Positions 18,883 through 27,921 of a stretch of 64,000 nt of DNA are shown in pieces. Position 1 is the first letter of the stretch. Every line of letters begins with the position of its first letter. The notes below the pieces were generated by a model. It was given only the letters and a program-made list of their open reading frames with translations, had not been told where the DNA came from and ran no database searches. Both the position numbers and the translations under genes were made by a program. This stretch comes from JAWSVE01 sp050789445 (lineage in GTDB: Bacteria; Pseudomonadota; Gammaproteobacteria; Pseudomonadales; Cellvibrionaceae). The stretch spans positions 1,798,001-1,862,000 of the forward strand of contig JAILXR010000001.1 of the NCBI GenBank assembly GCA_050789445.1, read 5' to 3'.

Positions 18883-19539
18883 ATGATAGACCTTTATACT
18901 GCAGCTACACCAAATGGAAAAAAAATCACCATCGCTCTCGAAGAGTTAAAACTGGATTACAATTTAATTACCTTAAGCCTCCAGAAAAAACAACAACACA
19001 CACCCGAATTCTTAGCGATCAATCCTAATGGAAGGATCCCCGCAATCGTCGATCGTGGTGAAGATGACTTTGCTGTTTTTGAATCTGGTGCAATTTTAAT
19101 TTATCTCGCCGAGAAAACGGGACAGCTCATGCCAGCTGATCCGAAAGGCCGTTCCGAAGTGCTTCAGTGGCTAATGTGGCAAATGGGTGGTCTTGGACCG
19201 ATGATGGGACAAGCTAATGTCTTCTTCCGCTATTTCCCAGAAAAACTACCGAGCGCGATTGAACGATATCATAACGAAGTAAAACGATTGTTTACTGTTT
19301 TAGATACCCACTTAGAAAATCATCAATATCTAGCAGGTGACTTCAGTATTGCTGATATCGCAAGCTGGGCTTGGGCGAGAACCTATCGCTGGTCTGGTGT
19401 AGAAATAGATGGCTTACCACACCTAAAAAGATGGCTATTTGAAATTGGTGATCGACCTGCAGTACAAAAAGGAAATGATTTACCACCATCGGGGGATGAC
19501 AAGCAACGTGTTGATAGTGCCAAAACCATTTTGGTTTAA
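18883..19539 (+). CDS. Glutathione S-transferase family protein, YfcG/YghU (nu) type
   Basis: This 218-residue cytoplasmic protein belongs to the nu-class GSTs, which in E. coli act as glutathione-dependent disulfide-bond reductases. Seen: N-terminal thioredoxin-like domain with TPNGKKITIALEEL, the cis-proline segment NPNGRIPAIVD, FESGAILIYLAEKTG, and a helical C-domain with LQWLMWQMGGLGPMMGQ, all diagnostic for the YfcG group. I chose the ATG at 18883 (AGG eight bases upstream) over a GTG three codons earlier. It follows the ABC exporter closely, perhaps as part of a detoxification unit. Confidence 0.9.
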   Translation: MIDLYTAATPNGKKITIALEELKLDYNLITLSLQKKQQHTPEFLAINPNGRIPAIVDRGEDDFAVFESGAILIYLAEKTGQLMPADPKGRSEVLQWLMWQMGGLGPMMGQANVFFRYFPEKLPSAIERYHNEVKRLFTVLDTHLENHQYLAGDFSIADIASWAWARTYRWSGVEIDGLPHLKRWLFEIGDRPAVQKGNDLPPSGDDKQRVDSAKTILV

Positions 19540-19679
19540 AGTTGCAAACAACACTCAAATGATGAGCGACAAAGCCAAAATATAAGCTTAAGAATAATTA
19601 GCAATTTACAAACATTTATTTACCGCAAAAAGGATGATACTAAAGCTATCACCCTGAAATAAAAAAATCGGAGAAAATA

Positions 19680-20090
19680 ATGCCTTCATCTGTTGATGTA
19701 GCTATTACCAGACTAAAAAAAAATTTTACAAGCCTGCTAATAATTTTCATTATCTCAATCGGGTTGGTAGCTTGCAGCAGTGAGCCTGAGAAGGACATTT
19801 TTTTAAAAGCTGACCCAGCTGTAGGCTCTCAACTAGAACGCCGGCCAAGAACACTCCGTGTATTTTTAGCCGGCAAACCAGACGTCAGCAAAAGTAATCT
19901 CAAATTAACCGGTCCACGCGGTGAAGAAGAGTTAACTCGATTTCACACAATGGGCGCAGACGATTTAATGATTGAAATAAAATCCCACCCTATACCTGAT
20001 GGCAAATACAAAGTTGAGTGGGAAGCGATGATTGAAGGCGACAAAAAAACCTATAACGGAGAGTATTTTTTTAGCCTAAAGGCAAAATAG
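19680..20090 (+). CDS. CopC-like lipoprotein
   Basis: This periplasmic lipoprotein of 136 residues has the signal segment LLIIFIISIGLVAC, with a good lipobox (LVAC), followed by a CopC-type beta-sandwich: FLKADPAVGSQL, RTLRVFLAGKPDVSKSNLKL and PIPDGKYKVEWEAM follow the CopC pattern. The classical N-terminal copper-binding histidine of CopC is absent, because the equivalent position after the lipid cysteine reads SSEPEKDIFLKA. Copper binding is therefore doubtful. GGAG seven bases before the ATG fixes the start. It is convergent with ppnN, 16 bases away. Confidence 0.75.
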   Translation: MPSSVDVAITRLKKNFTSLLIIFIISIGLVACSSEPEKDIFLKADPAVGSQLERRPRTLRVFLAGKPDVSKSNLKLTGPRGEEELTRFHTMGADDLMIEIKSHPIPDGKYKVEWEAMIEGDKKTYNGEYFFSLKAK

Positions 20091-20106
20091 ATTGCCACAC
20101 GATAAT

Positions 20107-21471
20107 TTATTTAACGATTTCAAAACACGGTTCGTAATCATCCGAGTTTAATTTCATTCGCCCTTGTTTCACAAAACTATCTAACATATCACTTAAAGCG
20201 CCTATCAATGAAGGATCGGCTTTTATTTGATATGGTCCATGTTCATGTATTTGCTGAACGCCAAACGACTTAACATTACCTGCAACAATACCTGAAAAAG
20301 CACGACGCAGTTCAGCGGCTAATTCATGTTTTGATGACGTTAAATTCAGTTTTAAATTCGCCATGTTTTCATGTGTTGGCATAAATGGCTGCTGAAAATC
20401 TTCAGGAATGAATGTATTCCAATTGTACGCATAAGATTCTTGCACACGTCTTCGGTAGCGAACTACTTTTTCTATTCCCGCCTTTGCCGTTCGCGCAACC
20501 CTTGCTGGATCACCCGATATAATTTCGTAATAATTAGCCGCTTCTTTTCCTAATGTCGTTTGAATAAAATTATCTAGCTGCTCGAAATAAGCTTCTCTAC
20601 CTTCTGGGGCAGCAAAAATGACCGGTAACGGAATTTCAGAATTTTCTGGATGAATTAAAATACCCAGTAAGTACAACACCTCTTCCGCTGTTCCTGCACC
20701 ACCAGGAAAAACAATAATGCAATGTGCGAGCCTGACAAACGCTTCTAAACGTTTTTCAATATCCGGCAAAATAACTAATTCATTCACTGTCGGATTGGGT
20801 GACTCCGAAGCAATAATTCCTGGCTCGGTAATTCCAACATAACGGCCGTTTCTAATTTGCTGCTTTGCATGCCCAATTAATGCGCCTTTCATTGGCCCTT
20901 TCATAGCGCCAATACCACAACCAGTCGCCACATCAAGACCGCGCAAACCCAACTCATAACCTACTTCTTTGGAATAATCATATTCAATTCGATCGATAGA
21001 ATGGCCACCCCAACACACAACAAGATTGGGAGCTCTATTCGGCTGAACAACACCAGCGTTTCTTAATATCCTAAAGACTGAATCCGTTAAACCTTCGCTA
21101 TTGGAAAAATCAAAACGCTTGTCGCGAGAAATCTTATGCTCCGTATAAACGACATCCCGTAACACAGAAAACAAATGATCACGTATCCCTTGAATCATTT
21201 GCCCATCAACGAACGCGGATGCTGGTGCATTTCTAACTTCCAGCTTAATTCCTCTCGACTCTGAAATAACTTCCACTTCAAAATCTGCATATTTCTCAAA
21301 CACTTCTTCAACATCATCTTCTTCACTACCTGTATTTAATACAGCCAATGCACACAAACGGAAAATTTGAAAAATGTCTTCGTTCGTTTCCATCACTCCT
21401 TTTATCTCGCGATGAGACAATAAATTCAAACTTCTTTTTGGCCTAACCGTGGCTCTCGATATTTTTTTCAT
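20107..21471 (-). CDS. ppnN: Nucleotide 5'-monophosphate nucleosidase PpnN (YgdH), LOG family
   Basis: This 454-residue cytoplasmic enzyme releases the base from nucleoside monophosphates; in E. coli it is a (p)ppGpp target. The central LOG (lysine-decarboxylase-like) Rossmann domain shows VVCWGGHSI, TGCGIGAMKGPMKGA and the PGGAGTAEE motif at residues 256-264. The flanking N- and C-terminal regions typical of long PpnN are present, so this is the full-length form rather than a short plant-LOG-like protein. It stands alone between the CopC-like gene and cnoX. Confidence 0.93.
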   Translation of the reverse strand: MKKISRATVRPKRSLNLLSHREIKGVMETNEDIFQIFRLCALAVLNTGSEEDDVEEVFEKYADFEVEVISESRGIKLEVRNAPASAFVDGQMIQGIRDHLFSVLRDVVYTEHKISRDKRFDFSNSEGLTDSVFRILRNAGVVQPNRAPNLVVCWGGHSIDRIEYDYSKEVGYELGLRGLDVATGCGIGAMKGPMKGALIGHAKQQIRNGRYVGITEPGIIASESPNPTVNELVILPDIEKRLEAFVRLAHCIIVFPGGAGTAEEVLYLLGILIHPENSEIPLPVIFAAPEGREAYFEQLDNFIQTTLGKEAANYYEIISGDPARVARTAKAGIEKVVRYRRRVQESYAYNWNTFIPEDFQQPFMPTHENMANLKLNLTSSKHELAAELRRAFSGIVAGNVKSFGVQQIHEHGPYQIKADPSLIGALSDMLDSFVKQGRMKLNSDDYEPCFEIVK

Positions 21472-21543
21472 AACGCTTTTAATTCTCTTTTTATTTCTTT
21501 AAATCAACCGTTTGACAGAATTTTTTATTTTTTGACGTCGCAT

Positions 21544-22413
21544 TTAGTACAACAGTGTATACATTTTTCGCTGATACTCTACTGACAATGGATCACCTTT
21601 CCCTAAACTCGCTATCATATCCACCAAAGATTTTTTCACCGCACCATCTTCATAATTTAAGTTTTCTTGAAGAATGGAATACAACAACTCCATTGCCTCT
21701 CGATGATGATTATCTTGACTCAGCTGTAATGCCAACTGGTATGCAACAGCTAAATCGTTAGGGTTTTCTTGGTGCCTTGCTTCAAGAGCTTCTAACTCAG
21801 GGCTCTTTGAAGCTTCTTTTTTTAATTCTAGCTGCGCTTTAATTTTTTCGTAAACTGCATCTTGATCGACCATTGGAATTTTACTAATAACGTCTTCCGC
21901 TTCTTCAGTACGATTCAGTTCGATATAAACTTGTGCAAGCAATAAAGCAATATCACTCCGTTGACTCGAGGCTTGATAAGCTTCACGCAGAAGCGGCAAT
22001 GCATCATCGAAATTATTTACGTCAATAAATAATTGCGCTTGTTGATATTGAACATCCCAAGACTTAGGCAAATGCTTCTCTAGTAAGTCCCTGATAGAAT
22101 TTTCAGCTTGAGCTCCTGTAAACCCATCGATTGGCTGACCATCTTTGATCAACATAACTGTTGGCAAACTCTGAACTCCAAACTGCCCTGTAATACCTGC
22201 CTGTTCATCAGCATTAACCTTTGCCAATAAAAACTGACCTGCATACTCATCGGCTAACTTTTCTAATAAAGGCATAAGAGCTTTACACGGCGCGCACCAA
22301 TCAGCCCAAAAATCAGCAACAACTAAGCGTTGATGAGATTCATCAATCAACATTTGTTGAGCATTAGAATCATTAATTGAAACTATATTTGGATTTGAAT
22401 CTATATCAGTCAT
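21544..22413 (-). CDS. cnoX: Thioredoxin-domain co-chaperone CnoX (YbbN)
   Basis: This 289-residue cytoplasmic chaperedoxin has an N-terminal thioredoxin domain (residues about 10-115) and C-terminal TPR repeats (about 120-285). Relatives hand oxidised, unfolded proteins to GroEL/DnaK. The active site reads WCAPC (Cys40, Cys43), so unlike the E. coli protein, in which the first cysteine is missing, this form could be a redox-active thioredoxin. The cis-proline segment GVQSLPTVMLI is intact. No operon partner is close. Confidence 0.9.
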   Translation of the reverse strand: MTDIDSNPNIVSINDSNAQQMLIDESHQRLVVADFWADWCAPCKALMPLLEKLADEYAGQFLLAKVNADEQAGITGQFGVQSLPTVMLIKDGQPIDGFTGAQAENSIRDLLEKHLPKSWDVQYQQAQLFIDVNNFDDALPLLREAYQASSQRSDIALLLAQVYIELNRTEEAEDVISKIPMVDQDAVYEKIKAQLELKKEASKSPELEALEARHQENPNDLAVAYQLALQLSQDNHHREAMELLYSILQENLNYEDGAVKKSLVDMIASLGKGDPLSVEYQRKMYTLLY

Positions 22414-22671
22414 TATTTTTGATCTCTAAAGTCATTTGTCTAATTTTAACCTGAGCTTCGAAACAGGCCTCAGCCTTTTAGCCAGTCAGTATACAGCGAT
22501 TTCCAGCTTGCCCATAACTAGAACTTCTATAAAAATAAGTATTTCTCTAGGTTTAAACAGCACAGGTAAACGTGGTTAAATTATATTCTGAAGGTATAAT
22601 TACGCACTATATACTGAAAATTTAGGTACCTAGCTCATGTTGCGAGCTAATAATAGTGGACAAACGAGTTA

Positions 22672-23382
22672 ATGATCGTTCTCAGCAACAATCCTTTACA
22701 GCTTTCAGAGTATTGCCATCAAACATCTTGTCAGTTTGATCAATCACTGTATTCAGAAAAAGTCATCACAGAATACGAGATTGCACTGCCTGAAAAATTA
22801 AAAACAGCCGTTGAAAAACGAAAAGCCGAATACATTGCAGGCCGTTACTGCGCCAGCCAATCATTGAAAAAAATATCGAGTAGAGTTAACACTAATTTTG
22901 AAAGTAATGAGGACCGATCTCCCAAATGGCCTGAAGGCTACACAGGCTCAATCACGCATTCAAAAGGATTTGCCTCTGCCGTTGTCGCAGAAAAAAAACA
23001 CATTCGAGCCATCGGTATTGATAGCGAAAAACTTATCAAAAAAAGAACTGCCGACAATATTCATTCGCACATTTTGACTGAGACTGAAAACCATACCGAT
23101 ACATTGTGGCTGACTGAAGACTTTCAAAAATATTTAACGCTCGTGTTTTCAGCCAAAGAAAGTATTTTCAAATGTTTATACCCTCTCGCTCAACAATATT
23201 TTGATTTTAGACATGCAAAGTTAGAATTCAATTCCTCCAAGCCCAACACTTTTTCATATGAGCTACTGAAAACGCTCACAAGTGATTTTGAAAAAGGTTT
23301 TAAAGGAGAAGGACAATATGTCATCGAAGGAAACTTTGTTCATACAGGCACTGTCATTAATAACAGCCACACGAATAAATAA
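22672..23382 (+). CDS. 4'-phosphopantetheinyl transferase (EntD/Sfp superfamily)
   Basis: This enzyme moves phosphopantetheine from CoA to a carrier-protein serine. The 236-residue protein has the EntD-like layout: RKAEYIAGRYCASQSL, the acidic magnesium site IGIDSEKL and the second motif FSAKESIFKCLYP. No carrier protein or synthase is encoded nearby, so the substrate could be the fatty-acid ACP or a remote polyketide/peptide synthase. The TPR gene starts 14 bases downstream and is probably in the same transcript. No strong ribosome-binding site precedes the ATG. Confidence 0.88.
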   Translation: MIVLSNNPLQLSEYCHQTSCQFDQSLYSEKVITEYEIALPEKLKTAVEKRKAEYIAGRYCASQSLKKISSRVNTNFESNEDRSPKWPEGYTGSITHSKGFASAVVAEKKHIRAIGIDSEKLIKKRTADNIHSHILTETENHTDTLWLTEDFQKYLTLVFSAKESIFKCLYPLAQQYFDFRHAKLEFNSSKPNTFSYELLKTLTSDFEKGFKGEGQYVIEGNFVHTGTVINNSHTNK

Positions 23383-23396
23383 TCAAGAAGGTTTGA

Positions 23397-24461
23397 ATGG
23401 ATACTCAATTATCATTAGAAACAAAAGAAAAGACAAAAACACACCCAAAGAAAAGGACGCTAGTTTGCTTTACGATTTTTGCTTTCTGCTTTTTCTCAAG
23501 CTTATCATTCTCTGCAAGCCAATCTAATAACAAACTTAATACTGACTTGTCTGAAACACTCAAGGAAGGCATGGCCTTCTTTGAAAAAGGCGAATACTTA
23601 AAAGCGAAATCTATTTTTTCAGCTGAAGCAGAACAAAACTTAAGCGATGCCAAAGCACTCCAGCTTTTAGGTATGAGCCAATACAAACTTCAAGACAGCA
23701 AAAATGCTATACAGTCTTTGGAAAAGTCTCTCGTGATAAACCCGAAAAATGCAGAATCACATTATGCATTAGGTATTTCTTATTTAGCACGCACGGGCTA
23801 TGTCAGCATCTTAAAAGTTCGAAAGATGCTCAAAAAAGCGGTTTTACACCTAGAAAAATCAATCGAAATAAACCCCAAACATACTAGCGCCAATTTTTAT
23901 CTAATTCAGGTATTAATTAATGCACCCGGCATTATGGGTGGTAATGAAGACAGAGGTTTAGAGCTCAATTCTCGCCTTGCCGAAATTGGTCCGCTGCAGC
24001 ACATGGTCGTCAACAGTACCATCGCCATAAAAAATGAAGAATATGACAGGGCCGAAAAGATATTATTAAATGCCGACAAACAATTCCCAAACAAAACAAT
24101 GATTGCCTATTCATTAGGAGAATTATATTTACGACTTGAGAACTACCCACAAGCATTAGATTACGGAAAAAAGTTTCTTAGTGGTCCAAAACTATGGGAT
24201 GAAACCTCAGAAAACAGTGGCTATTACTTACTAGCTCGAGCTTATAAAGGCCTCGACAACAAACCGGAAAGCCAAAAATATTATGATCTTGTCCTTGAAA
24301 ACACCAAAAGTAAACGCATGAAAAAACAAATAAAGCGCGAGCTTGATGAACTAGACGGTAAAATCATAGCTCCTGACAAAAGCAATGAAGAAAATGAATT
24401 TACCGAAGAACAACTTAACGATCCTGATTTTATTCGCTCTCTATCCGAAGAACCCGCTTAG
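23397..24461 (+). CDS. Exported TPR-repeat protein
   Basis: This 354-residue protein has an N-terminal export signal or anchor (residues about 20-43, TLVCFTIFAFCFFSSLSFSA) followed by TPR repeats: GMAFFEKGEYLKAKSIFSAEA, LGMSQYKLQDSKNAIQSLEK, LEKSIEINPKHTSANFYLIQ and LGELYLRLENYPQALDYGKK. The fold suggests a periplasmic protein-interaction scaffold. The C-terminus is acidic. AGAAGG lies just before the ATG. Placement 14 bases after the phosphopantetheinyl transferase suggests one transcript, but no shared function is evident. Confidence 0.75.
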   Translation: MDTQLSLETKEKTKTHPKKRTLVCFTIFAFCFFSSLSFSASQSNNKLNTDLSETLKEGMAFFEKGEYLKAKSIFSAEAEQNLSDAKALQLLGMSQYKLQDSKNAIQSLEKSLVINPKNAESHYALGISYLARTGYVSILKVRKMLKKAVLHLEKSIEINPKHTSANFYLIQVLINAPGIMGGNEDRGLELNSRLAEIGPLQHMVVNSTIAIKNEEYDRAEKILLNADKQFPNKTMIAYSLGELYLRLENYPQALDYGKKFLSGPKLWDETSENSGYYLLARAYKGLDNKPESQKYYDLVLENTKSKRMKKQIKRELDELDGKIIAPDKSNEENEFTEEQLNDPDFIRSLSEEPA

Positions 24462-24671
24462 TCTTTGCCCATACACCAAACTCTTTGTATTTAGTTTTAC
24501 AAACGGGGATAACCTTTTTATTAAAGCTCTGTCTGTTACAATACTTCCCCATTTTAAACGCCTAACATTTGGATTCCCATTATATCTGAACACCCAAAGT
24601 CTTAATTAAACATACCGCCTCTTTCATCAATACATTTTAAAACATTTAGTCACGTCAGGAGTTTTTGCATT

Positions 24672-27590
24672 TTGTCTGAATCACAATTTAAATTAGGTCA
24701 ACGCTGGATAAGTAATACAGAGCCAGAACTCGGTCTGGGCGTAATCACTGATGATGAGAATAGAAGAGTCACAGTTCAATTTCCGGCATCAAGTGAGCGT
24801 CGCACCTATGCTAACGACAATGCTCCCCTTAACCGAGTGCAATACCAAATCGGCGATCAGATATCGAATACACAAAAATTAAAAATTACCGTATCCCAAG
24901 TAGAAGAAGAGCAAGGTTACATCGTTTACGCCGGACTCGATGAAGAAGGCGAACCTCATGTTATCCCTGAATTAGAATTGAATAGCTTTGTTCAATTTAA
25001 TCGGCCACAAGATCGACTATTCGCAGGACAAATCGACAAACTCAATCAATACACATTGCGCTACAAAACGCTGCTGCATAAAGAAGCCCAAATACATTCT
25101 CAATCGCAGGGACTTTTAGGTGCTCGCGTTCAACTATTACCTCATCAATTACATATCGCCAATGAAGTGGCAAACCGATATGCGCCACGGGTTTTATTGG
25201 CCGATGAAGTCGGCTTAGGAAAAACCATCGAAGCCGGTTTAATTATTCATCATCAATTACAAACAGGTCGAGCCGAACGCATTTTAATTGCTGTCCCCGA
25301 CTCACTCGTTCATCAGTGGCTCGTAGAAATGTTACGGCGATTTAATTTGCAATTTACCGTACTCGACGAAGATCGTCATGAAGCTTTGCTGGCCAACGAC
25401 AGTAATCCCTTTGATACAACTCAACTTGTTTTATGCAGCTTAGATTTTCTAGCCAGTGACGAGCAAAGACAAAAGCAAGCAGAAGACACGGGCTGGGATT
25501 TGATTGTTGTCGACGAAGCTCATCATCTTGTATGGACGGACAATAAAGATTCAAAAGCAGGCCAACATTATCGCTGTGTTGAATCTTTGGCAACTCATAC
25601 AAAAGGGCTTTTATTATTAACGGCGACGCCCGAGCAACTTGGCGAAGAAAGTCATTTCGCAAGGTTACGATTATTAGACCCCAATCGTTATTTTGATTTT
25701 GAAAAATACAAAGAAGAAGAAAAAGATTACCAACCCGCGAACGATCTTGTTCAAATACTATTATCTGATGACATAAAAAATAACATCCTCAACAACAACA
25801 AAAATATTTCTGCACTGAATAAGTATGTCGGCGAAGAAAAATGCAATCAACTGATCACCGCCTTAAAAGCAGATGACGATTCAGAGATTACCGACAACAA
25901 AGATGTTGAACATATTATTAATGATTGCATTCAACACCTGCTCGATCATCATGGCACTGGACGAGTTTTATTTAGAAATACCCGCTCAGCTGTGAAGGGC
26001 TTTCCAGTACGAAAACTTATTCCCCACCCAATTGATACTCCTACAGATTATTTGGCAGAGAATGCATCACAACATTTTTCTGTCAATGACCTACTTCGCC
26101 CAGAAAATATTATTGGCAGCCAATGGCTACAAGAAGATCCACGCGTTAGCTGGTTAGTTGACTGGCTTAAAGAACATCGATCAGAAAAAGCCTTACTGAT
26201 TTGCAACCAACACGAAACAACGTTGGAACTTGAAGATTTTCTTCGATTAAGAAAAGGCGTTCGCTCGACAGCTTTTCATAGCGAACTTAGTTTAATCGAA
26301 CGTGACCGCGCTGCTGCATATTTTTCAGATGACTTCGACGGCGCTCAAATAATGGTATGTTCCGAAATCGGTAGTGAGGGGCGTAACTTCCAATTTGCTC
26401 AACATCTAATCCTTTTTGATCTGCCTCTCAACCCTGATTTATTAGAACAACGTATTGGGCGGCTCGCGCGTATCGGCCAAAAAAATGATGTTCAAATCCA
26501 CGTTCCTTTTTATAAAGCTCAGGATAGTCTCACTCAGAGTGCAACTGAAAAATTATTAGAATGGCATCACAAAGGCATTAACGGAATTGAAGTCTCCTGC
26601 CCTGCTGCTCACATGTTGTTTCAAGAATTTGAAACCCGTTTGAAATCATCGTTAACAAGTGATGACAAAAAGGAATGGGAACAACTCATTGCAGACACTC
26701 ACAGCACAACACAAACCTTACTCAAAAAACTGAGTGAAGGTCGCGATCAATTATTAGAACTCAACTCTTGCAACCATGAAAAATCCGAAGCACTCATCGA
26801 AGCGATCGGAAAATCTGACAGCAATAAAAAACTACCAGAATACATGTCGGATGTATTTGAAACGTTTGGTGTTGACGAAGATGTTCATAGTGAAAACGCC
26901 ATCGTCCTCCACCCAACGGACCACATGCACAATCACAGTTTTCCAGGCCTTCCCGATGAAGGTTTAACGGCAACCTATAATCGCGACATAGCGTTAAGTA
27001 GGGAGGACATGGAATTTTTAACGTGGGAACACCCCATGGTAAAAGGCGCCATGGATATGACAATGAGTTATGAACGGGGCAACACATCCGTCGGGACGAT
27101 TAAACTTCCACCTCTACCGCCTGGAACATTAGTACTTGAATCTGTTTTTTCAGCGCACTGTCCTGGACCCAAAGTCTTACAACTTGGCAGCTACTTTGAA
27201 AAAAATACCATTCGCGTTTTCATGAGTGAAAAAAATAATCTTTCAAATCTGATCAACTTCAAACAACTTAATAAGTTTCACCAACCTGTACCCAATAAAA
27301 AAACAGCCCAAGGTATCGTTAAGCATGCCAAAAAAGAAATAGTGACACTAATTAATAAATGCCAAGAAGAAGCCGATCAACAAAAGTCTTCTATTATTGA
27401 AAAAGCACTATCAAACATGCAGGAACGACAGCAAGTTGAACTAACACGCTTAAAAACACTAGCTAAGGTGAACCCGAACATTCGCCAAGAAGAAATAGAT
27501 TATTTAGAACAACACATTCGAGAACTTCATTCTCACTTACAGTCGGCACAACTGAGCTTAGAAATGGTCCGCGTAGTAGTCTGTACATAA
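24672..27590 (+). CDS. rapA: RNA polymerase-associated ATPase RapA (HepA)
   Basis: This Swi2/Snf2-family ATPase binds core RNA polymerase and helps it recycle after termination. The 972-residue protein has the N-terminal Tudor-like part (LGQRWISNTEPELGLGVI), helicase motif I DEVGLGKTIEAG, motif II VVDEAHHL, motif III LLTATP, and motifs V-VI with SEIGSEGRNFQFAQHLILFD and QRIGRLARIGQ, then the long RapA-specific C-terminal domain. Length and order match E. coli RapA. The start is a TTG with AGGAG eleven bases upstream. It is followed by a strong hairpin at 27598-27631. Confidence 0.95.
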   Translation: MSESQFKLGQRWISNTEPELGLGVITDDENRRVTVQFPASSERRTYANDNAPLNRVQYQIGDQISNTQKLKITVSQVEEEQGYIVYAGLDEEGEPHVIPELELNSFVQFNRPQDRLFAGQIDKLNQYTLRYKTLLHKEAQIHSQSQGLLGARVQLLPHQLHIANEVANRYAPRVLLADEVGLGKTIEAGLIIHHQLQTGRAERILIAVPDSLVHQWLVEMLRRFNLQFTVLDEDRHEALLANDSNPFDTTQLVLCSLDFLASDEQRQKQAEDTGWDLIVVDEAHHLVWTDNKDSKAGQHYRCVESLATHTKGLLLLTATPEQLGEESHFARLRLLDPNRYFDFEKYKEEEKDYQPANDLVQILLSDDIKNNILNNNKNISALNKYVGEEKCNQLITALKADDDSEITDNKDVEHIINDCIQHLLDHHGTGRVLFRNTRSAVKGFPVRKLIPHPIDTPTDYLAENASQHFSVNDLLRPENIIGSQWLQEDPRVSWLVDWLKEHRSEKALLICNQHETTLELEDFLRLRKGVRSTAFHSELSLIERDRAAAYFSDDFDGAQIMVCSEIGSEGRNFQFAQHLILFDLPLNPDLLEQRIGRLARIGQKNDVQIHVPFYKAQDSLTQSATEKLLEWHHKGINGIEVSCPAAHMLFQEFETRLKSSLTSDDKKEWEQLIADTHSTTQTLLKKLSEGRDQLLELNSCNHEKSEALIEAIGKSDSNKKLPEYMSDVFETFGVDEDVHSENAIVLHPTDHMHNHSFPGLPDEGLTATYNRDIALSREDMEFLTWEHPMVKGAMDMTMSYERGNTSVGTIKLPPLPPGTLVLESVFSAHCPGPKVLQLGSYFEKNTIRVFMSEKNNLSNLINFKQLNKFHQPVPNKKTAQGIVKHAKKEIVTLINKCQEEADQQKSSIIEKALSNMQERQQVELTRLKTLAKVNPNIRQEEIDYLEQHIRELHSHLQSAQLSLEMVRVVVCT

Positions 27591-27597
27591 TCTTCCG

Positions 27598-27631
27598 GCC
27601 AGTACTCAATAATATATTTCTGAGTACTGGC
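27598..27631 (+). terminator. Hairpin after rapA
   Basis: GCCAGTACTCA (27598-27608) pairs perfectly with TGAGTACTGGC (27621-27631) eight bases after the rapA stop. The stem is strong, but the following TACATTCTTC is not a T-run, so it may be a 3'-end-protecting or factor-assisted stop rather than a classical terminator. Confidence 0.55.
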
Positions 27632-27921
27632 TACATTCTTCGCTTCAGTTTCAGCCTAAATGGAAACTATTTTTAAAATTTAATTTTCCTTGTTTTCAGC
27701 TCGCCCACCTCAAACTTCTCTTTACAAAAATTTCGACTATTTGGTTGACATAAATTCCTCGCATCGCTTGAATACTCTATCTTTTATCGCTTTAACCCTG
27801 ACTGCATTTAAGACAAGACTAACAATAAATTAAATAACTATTATTGTAAGTAATTCAGAGATTCACATCGGATCCACAAAACGATTCTCATTTAGCGGCT
27901 CACATTCAATAGGTACTTAAG

